Part shown: positions 60,046-64,000 of the stretch, in pieces
How positions within the stretch are numbered: position 1 is the stretch's first letter
How the letters are laid out: each line of letters opens with the position of its first letter
DNA from: an uncultured bacterium
GTDB lineage: Bacteria > Bacteroidota > Bacteroidia > Chitinophagales > Chitinophagaceae
Direction: 5' to 3'
DNA length: 64,000 nt
NCBI GenBank assembly: GCA_903826405.1
Contig: CAIKEH010000013.1
Span: 1-64,000 of the forward strand
The notes under the pieces: model-generated
The model's input: only the letters and a program-made list of their open reading frames with translations
Databases searched by the model: none
Told to the model about the DNA's origin: nothing
Translations under genes and position numbers: made by a program

Positions 60046-62106
60046 TTATGCCTGATCGATAGTATGCGTTCCGAGATCAGTTGGAACGGGATGATCAGGT
60101 GTGGGATCAAGCAATACCTTCTTTTCTTCGAAGGGTCGTTTGCCGATGAGTTCTTCCACATCCTGCTGATGAAGCACCTCCCTTTCCAGCAATGCAAGTG
60201 CCAGCTTCTCCACATCTCCCCTTTTGCCTTTCAGTAAAGAGACCGTCCGAGTATAGGCACTCTCAACGAGTTTGCGAACCTCCGAATCTATCAATTCGCC
60301 TGTTTCCTCACTGTATGGCTTGGTGAACATAGTGTCCTGGTTGGGGTCATAGAAGCTCACATTGCCCACTTTGTCGTTCATCCCATAAACAGTGACCATC
60401 GCATAGGCCAGTTTGGTGACCTGTTGGAGATCGTTCTGTGCACCGGTAGATATTTTTCCGAAGAAGATCTCCTCGCTTGCTCTCCCCCCCAGGGTCATGC
60501 AAAGCTGATCCATCAACTGTTCCGTATCATAGAGGTATTGCTCCTTGGGCGTGTATTGTGCATACCCCAACGCAGCGACCCCGCGGGGCACGATGGTCAC
60601 TTTCAACAAAGGGTAGGCATGTTCCAAGTACCAGCCACAGATGGCGTGGCCTGCCTCGTGGTAAGCGATGATCTTCTTTTCTTCCGGTGAGATGATCTTA
60701 TTCTTCTTCTCCAGACCACCGATGACCCGATCGATCGCGTCCTGGAAATCGTCCATTTCCACTTGAGATTTGCCTTTCCGTGCAGCAATGAGCGCAGCCT
60801 CGTTGCAGACGTTGGCGATATCGGCACCAGCGAAACCGGGTGTCAGTTCGGCCAATTTATGGATATCCAATTTATCCGAATGTTTGATCGGCATCAGATG
60901 AACATGAAAAATGGCTTCCCTACCCACTACATCGGGCTTGTCTATGCTGATCTGCCTATCGAAGCGACCTGGACGCAGCAGCGCGGAATCGAGCACATCT
61001 GGACGGTTAGTAGCCGCCAAAATGATGATTCCACTGTCCCCGCCAAAACCATCCATTTCAACCAGCAGTTGGTTCAGTGTATTCTCGCGTTCATCGTTGC
61101 TCATCATCATGTTCTTTCCACGAGCACGGCCGATGGCATCGATCTCATCTATGAAAATGATGCAAGGCGCTTTTTCTCTGGCTTGCTTGAAGAGGTCGCG
61201 CACACGGCTGGCACCGACACCCACGAAGAGTTCGACGAAATCCGAACCAGACATGGAGAAGAATGGCACCTGTGCTTCACCGGCCATGGCCTTCGCCAAC
61301 AGGGTCTTACCCGTTCCGGGCGGACCTATGAGCAGCGCTCCTTTAGGGATCTTCCCCCCCAGCGCAGTATATTTTTTTGGATTCTTGAGAAAGTCTACGA
61401 TTTCCATCACCTCCTGCTTGGCCTCGTCAAGTCCGGCCACATCGGCGAAAGTGATGTTCACTTTGGTGCCTTTATCAAAAAGCTGAGCCTTTGACTTGCC
61501 GATGTTGAAAATGCCTCCGGGGCCTCCGCTTCCACCAGAGCCGCCCACTTTACGCATCATCAACACGAATAGCAGGCCGAACATGAGTAGCGGGAAGAGG
61601 ATATTGATGAGTGGACCGAACCATTCGGGATCGGTGACCGGATCCACTGGGATGGGCTTTACAGTGGGATTGTTCTTGAAAAACTCCGTGAGCACGGACT
61701 GATAGTCCTCAACCTTGGAATAATTGAACTGGAATTGAGGACCTTTTCCATTCATGATGTAGGTGAGTTTGTCACCCAACAATTCCTTGTATACAGGCTT
61801 ATTCAAGCTATCCTTAAGTATGTATACCCTAATCAAGTCCTTATTCCGTACAGGCTCCACCTTCTCCACATCATTGGCTGCAAGCATTTCCTGCCTGAAT
61901 TTCAATTCGGTGATTTTGGTCGCTTCCGGCGTGACGCGATTCAACACCTGATAGCCAATCAGGAACAGGGCGACAATGCCATATATCCAGTAGATGCTGA
62001 ATCGGGGTGTCTTCCTGGAATTCTTGTCATCTCCGTCCCCGCTGTTCCGGTTGAATCCCGGTCCCCGGTTACCTTGTACTTTCGGCTTGAACTCTTCCTG
62101 TGGCAT
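60046..62106 (-). CDS. ftsH: ATP-dependent zinc metalloprotease FtsH
   Basis: Walker [27 protein letters not shown] zinc motif; N-terminal TMs. Confidence 0.98.
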   Translation of the reverse strand: MPQEEFKPKVQGNRGPGFNRNSGDGDDKNSRKTPRFSIYWIYGIVALFLIGYQVLNRVTPEATKITELKFRQEMLAANDVEKVEPVRNKDLIRVYILKDSLNKPVYKELLGDKLTYIMNGKGPQFQFNYSKVEDYQSVLTEFFKNNPTVKPIPVDPVTDPEWFGPLINILFPLLMFGLLFVLMMRKVGGSGGSGGPGGIFNIGKSKAQLFDKGTKVNITFADVAGLDEAKQEVMEIVDFLKNPKKYTALGGKIPKGALLIGPPGTGKTLLAKAMAGEAQVPFFSMSGSDFVELFVGVGASRVRDLFKQAREKAPCIIFIDEIDAIGRARGKNMMMSNDERENTLNQLLVEMDGFGGDSGIIILAATNRPDVLDSALLRPGRFDRQISIDKPDVVGREAIFHVHLMPIKHSDKLDIHKLAELTPGFAGADIANVCNEAALIAARKGKSQVEMDDFQDAIDRVIGGLEKKNKIISPEEKKIIAYHEAGHAICGWYLEHAYPLLKVTIVPRGVAALGYAQYTPKEQYLYDTEQLMDQLCMTLGGRASEEIFFGKISTGAQNDLQQVTKLAYAMVTVYGMNDKVGNVSFYDPNQDTMFTKPYSEETGELIDSEVRKLVESAYTRTVSLLKGKRGDVEKLALALLEREVLHQQDVEELIGKRPFEEKKVLLDPTPDHPVPTDLGTHTIDQA

Positions 62107-62153
62107 ATAGTCTTAATCTTCTGTTTATTACAAGTTAGTGAATTGGGGCAGCG

Positions 62154-62597
62154 TCATACTGCTTTTCTTTTCCTTTCTCGAACCGGAGGAGGCTGGTCAT
62201 CTGCATATTCAGTCCGCTCGGCATCGTTCCACATATCTTCGAGCCTGTAGAACTTCCTAGGTTCAGATTGGAAAACATGGGCAACGATGTTCACATAATC
62301 GATCAGTACCCACTGCATGGCCTGGTGGCCTTCATGACGGTAAGGTGTCTCTCCCAATTCCTTCTTTACTTCATTTTCAATGTTGTGTGCAATGGCTCTG
62401 ACCTGAACCTGAGTGGATGCTTCACAAATGACGAAGAAATCGGCAACGGCCTCAGGGATCTTACGCAAATCCAGTGAAACAAGATGTTCACCTTTCTTTT
62501 CCTGAATGGCCCTGATGATGGTTTTGAGAATCTTGCTGCTCTTGGTGAGCCGAGTATACTTGGCGGTCCGGGAAGTAGGAACTGATGTCTCTGTCAA
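62154..62597 (-). CDS. rsfS: Ribosome silencing factor
   Basis: KGEHLVSLDLRKIPEAVADFFVICEASTQVQVRAIAHNIENEVKK...WVLIDYVNIVAHVFQSEPRKFYRLEDMW. ORF opens at ATG 62750; TTG 62597 proposed as start, uncertain. Confidence 0.85.
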   Translation of the reverse strand: MTETSVPTSRTAKYTRLTKSSKILKTIIRAIQEKKGEHLVSLDLRKIPEAVADFFVICEASTQVQVRAIAHNIENEVKKELGETPYRHEGHQAMQWVLIDYVNIVAHVFQSEPRKFYRLEDMWNDAERTEYADDQPPPVRERKRKAV

Positions 62598-62728
62598 ATC
62601 TGTCGTTTTAAGTTTTTGGAGCAGTTCAGCACTTATTGAGGTGTTAAAGGCCCAATAGGACTGGGATGATCTGTCTGATCCCCCTGCGTTGATTTGCCCG
62701 AAATTATGAATTAATTTGCTCTTCCTGC

Positions 62729-63484
62729 ATGCATACCATCGGACAACCATTTATCTTACTTGACTCCACAGAGAGTACCAACATCCATGCCATGGCCGAA
62801 GCTCATGCCCGATTGGCTGGTCACGGAACTGCCTTTTTTGCTCAGGAACAGACTTCCGGAAAGGGGCAGAGAGGGAAAAGCTGGCTTTCTGAACCCGGGA
62901 AGAACATAATCCTTAGTGTAGTCTTGCAACCGAGAGAGATGAATCCAGCCGATGTTTTTCCCCTGCACCTGATATCTGCCCTTGCCTGCTTCGACTTATT
63001 TAACAAATATGCAGGTGGCGAAACTGCCATCAAATGGCCCAATGATCTTTACTGGCGTGACAGAAAGGCAGGTGGAATCCTGATTGAGAATGCTGTTTTA
63101 GGCAACAGGGTCGAATTTTCCATTGTGGGGATGGGCATCAATATCAATCAAACCTTGTTTCCGGAACAACTCGTCAATCCAGTCTCCCTGAGACAGATCA
63201 CAGGCAAAACCCATGCTGCTCCTGAAATGGCGAGGGAACTTTGCGGCTTGCTGGATAAACGCTACAGTCAATTCCTGAAAACAGGTATGGATCAGCTATT
63301 AGTGGAATACAATCAACATCTCTTCGCCCGGGGCAGGCAAGTCTGGCTGAAAACCGGGAACATCCGCAGCAAATGGGTGGTGAAGGGAGTGGACAGGAAC
63401 GGGTTACTCCTTGCAGAAGCAGTAGGAGAAAAGCGCTCTTTTGCTTTTGGCGAAGTCGAATGGATGGAAACTTTAATGGATTGA
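62729..63484 (+). CDS. birA: Biotin-[acetyl-CoA-carboxylase] ligase
   Basis: FAQEQTSGKGQRGKSWLSEPGKNIILSVVLQP; IKWPNDLYWRDRKAGGILIENAV. Confidence 0.95.
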   Translation: MHTIGQPFILLDSTESTNIHAMAEAHARLAGHGTAFFAQEQTSGKGQRGKSWLSEPGKNIILSVVLQPREMNPADVFPLHLISALACFDLFNKYAGGETAIKWPNDLYWRDRKAGGILIENAVLGNRVEFSIVGMGININQTLFPEQLVNPVSLRQITGKTHAAPEMARELCGLLDKRYSQFLKTGMDQLLVEYNQHLFARGRQVWLKTGNIRSKWVVKGVDRNGLLLAEAVGEKRSFAFGEVEWMETLMD

Positions 63485-63769
63485 ACCTTCAGCTTCCCTC
63501 GCCTCTATTTCGAATCGATTGTCCCAGTAACCGTTAAGGAGACTTTCCCATAGGTAAAGGATGGTGAACCGGAAGAAACCATAGCGGCGAAACTGCTCCA
63601 CATGCTTCAGTTCGTGAATCAGCCAGCGGCGATCACAGACCAGCACCTCGGCCGCTGCGTTATGGAGGTGTATCGTATCACCAATGGTTAGGGCAACGGA
63701 ATCAACCCCCAATTTCCAAGCAGCGACCCTAGCGACCCATGATCTTTCTTTGATACTTACAGTTGACAT
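63473..63769 (-). CDS. Small HEXXH putative metallopeptidase-like protein (DUF4157-like)
   Basis: DRRWLIHELKHVEQFRRYGFFRF...NRFEIEAREAEGSIH; ATG 63769 preferred. Confidence 0.65.
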   Translation of the reverse strand: MSTVSIKERSWVARVAAWKLGVDSVALTIGDTIHLHNAAAEVLVCDRRWLIHELKHVEQFRRYGFFRFTILYLWESLLNGYWDNRFEIEAREAEGSIH

Positions 63770-64000
63770 GCAATACTTATTGCAAAGTGGGTGCCAAAAA
63801 ACGGGAAGGAGTAGGTGTTTGACCATTGAACCTTTCGGATCCAATGGTTGAGCATTTGCTACCAGCACATTGCTTTAAGCTTTTATTTTCCTGATTCCGA
63901 ATATGATCGGCGATTTTTCCCCATAACCCAGAATTCACTAGGAACAGATTAATCATATCCCCCTCCCAATGCTCGGAAAAGCAATACCGCAGATAAATAT

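Noticed and set aside
60763-61494. 243-aa and 191-aa plus-strand ORFs inside ftsH
   Set aside because: Antisense shadow ORFs of the highly conserved AAA+ domain.
1-64000. CRISPR arrays, tRNA/rRNA genes, integrases, transposases, toxin-antitoxin or restriction systems
   Set aside because: None recognised by reading the sequence and ORFs; absence is based on inspection only, so a tRNAscan/Infernal and HMM search would be needed to confirm.

Overview
A 64 kb window of a Bacteroidetes chromosome, probably Chitinophagaceae-like judging from gene content and order. No rRNA, tRNA, CRISPR array, prophage or transposase was recognised. Coding density is high and most genes are core functions: mreBCD-mrdA-rodA elongasome, purD, serS, gcvH, prfA, recO, porZ-like, gatB, alaS, lpxH-like, ftsH, rsfS, birA, rmlA and galE. 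Accessory content: a SusC/SusD pair at the left edge, a glycosyltransferase/phosphoesterase pair, a TonB receptor plus FN3 lipoprotein locus, a DUF47-PiT phosphate uptake operon, an ECF sigma/membrane protein/CpxP-like operon, POT and OPT peptide transporters, and an AlkB-type monooxygenase. The region most worth follow-up is about 7.7-16.3 kb. It holds a TonB receptor with a surface lipoprotein, a divergent OmpR-family regulator whose receiver has lost its phosphorylation residues, a porin-like gene with at least three visible lesions, DUF47-PiT, and two near-perfect palindromes in the intergenic regions. No clearly novel defence or mobile system was seen.
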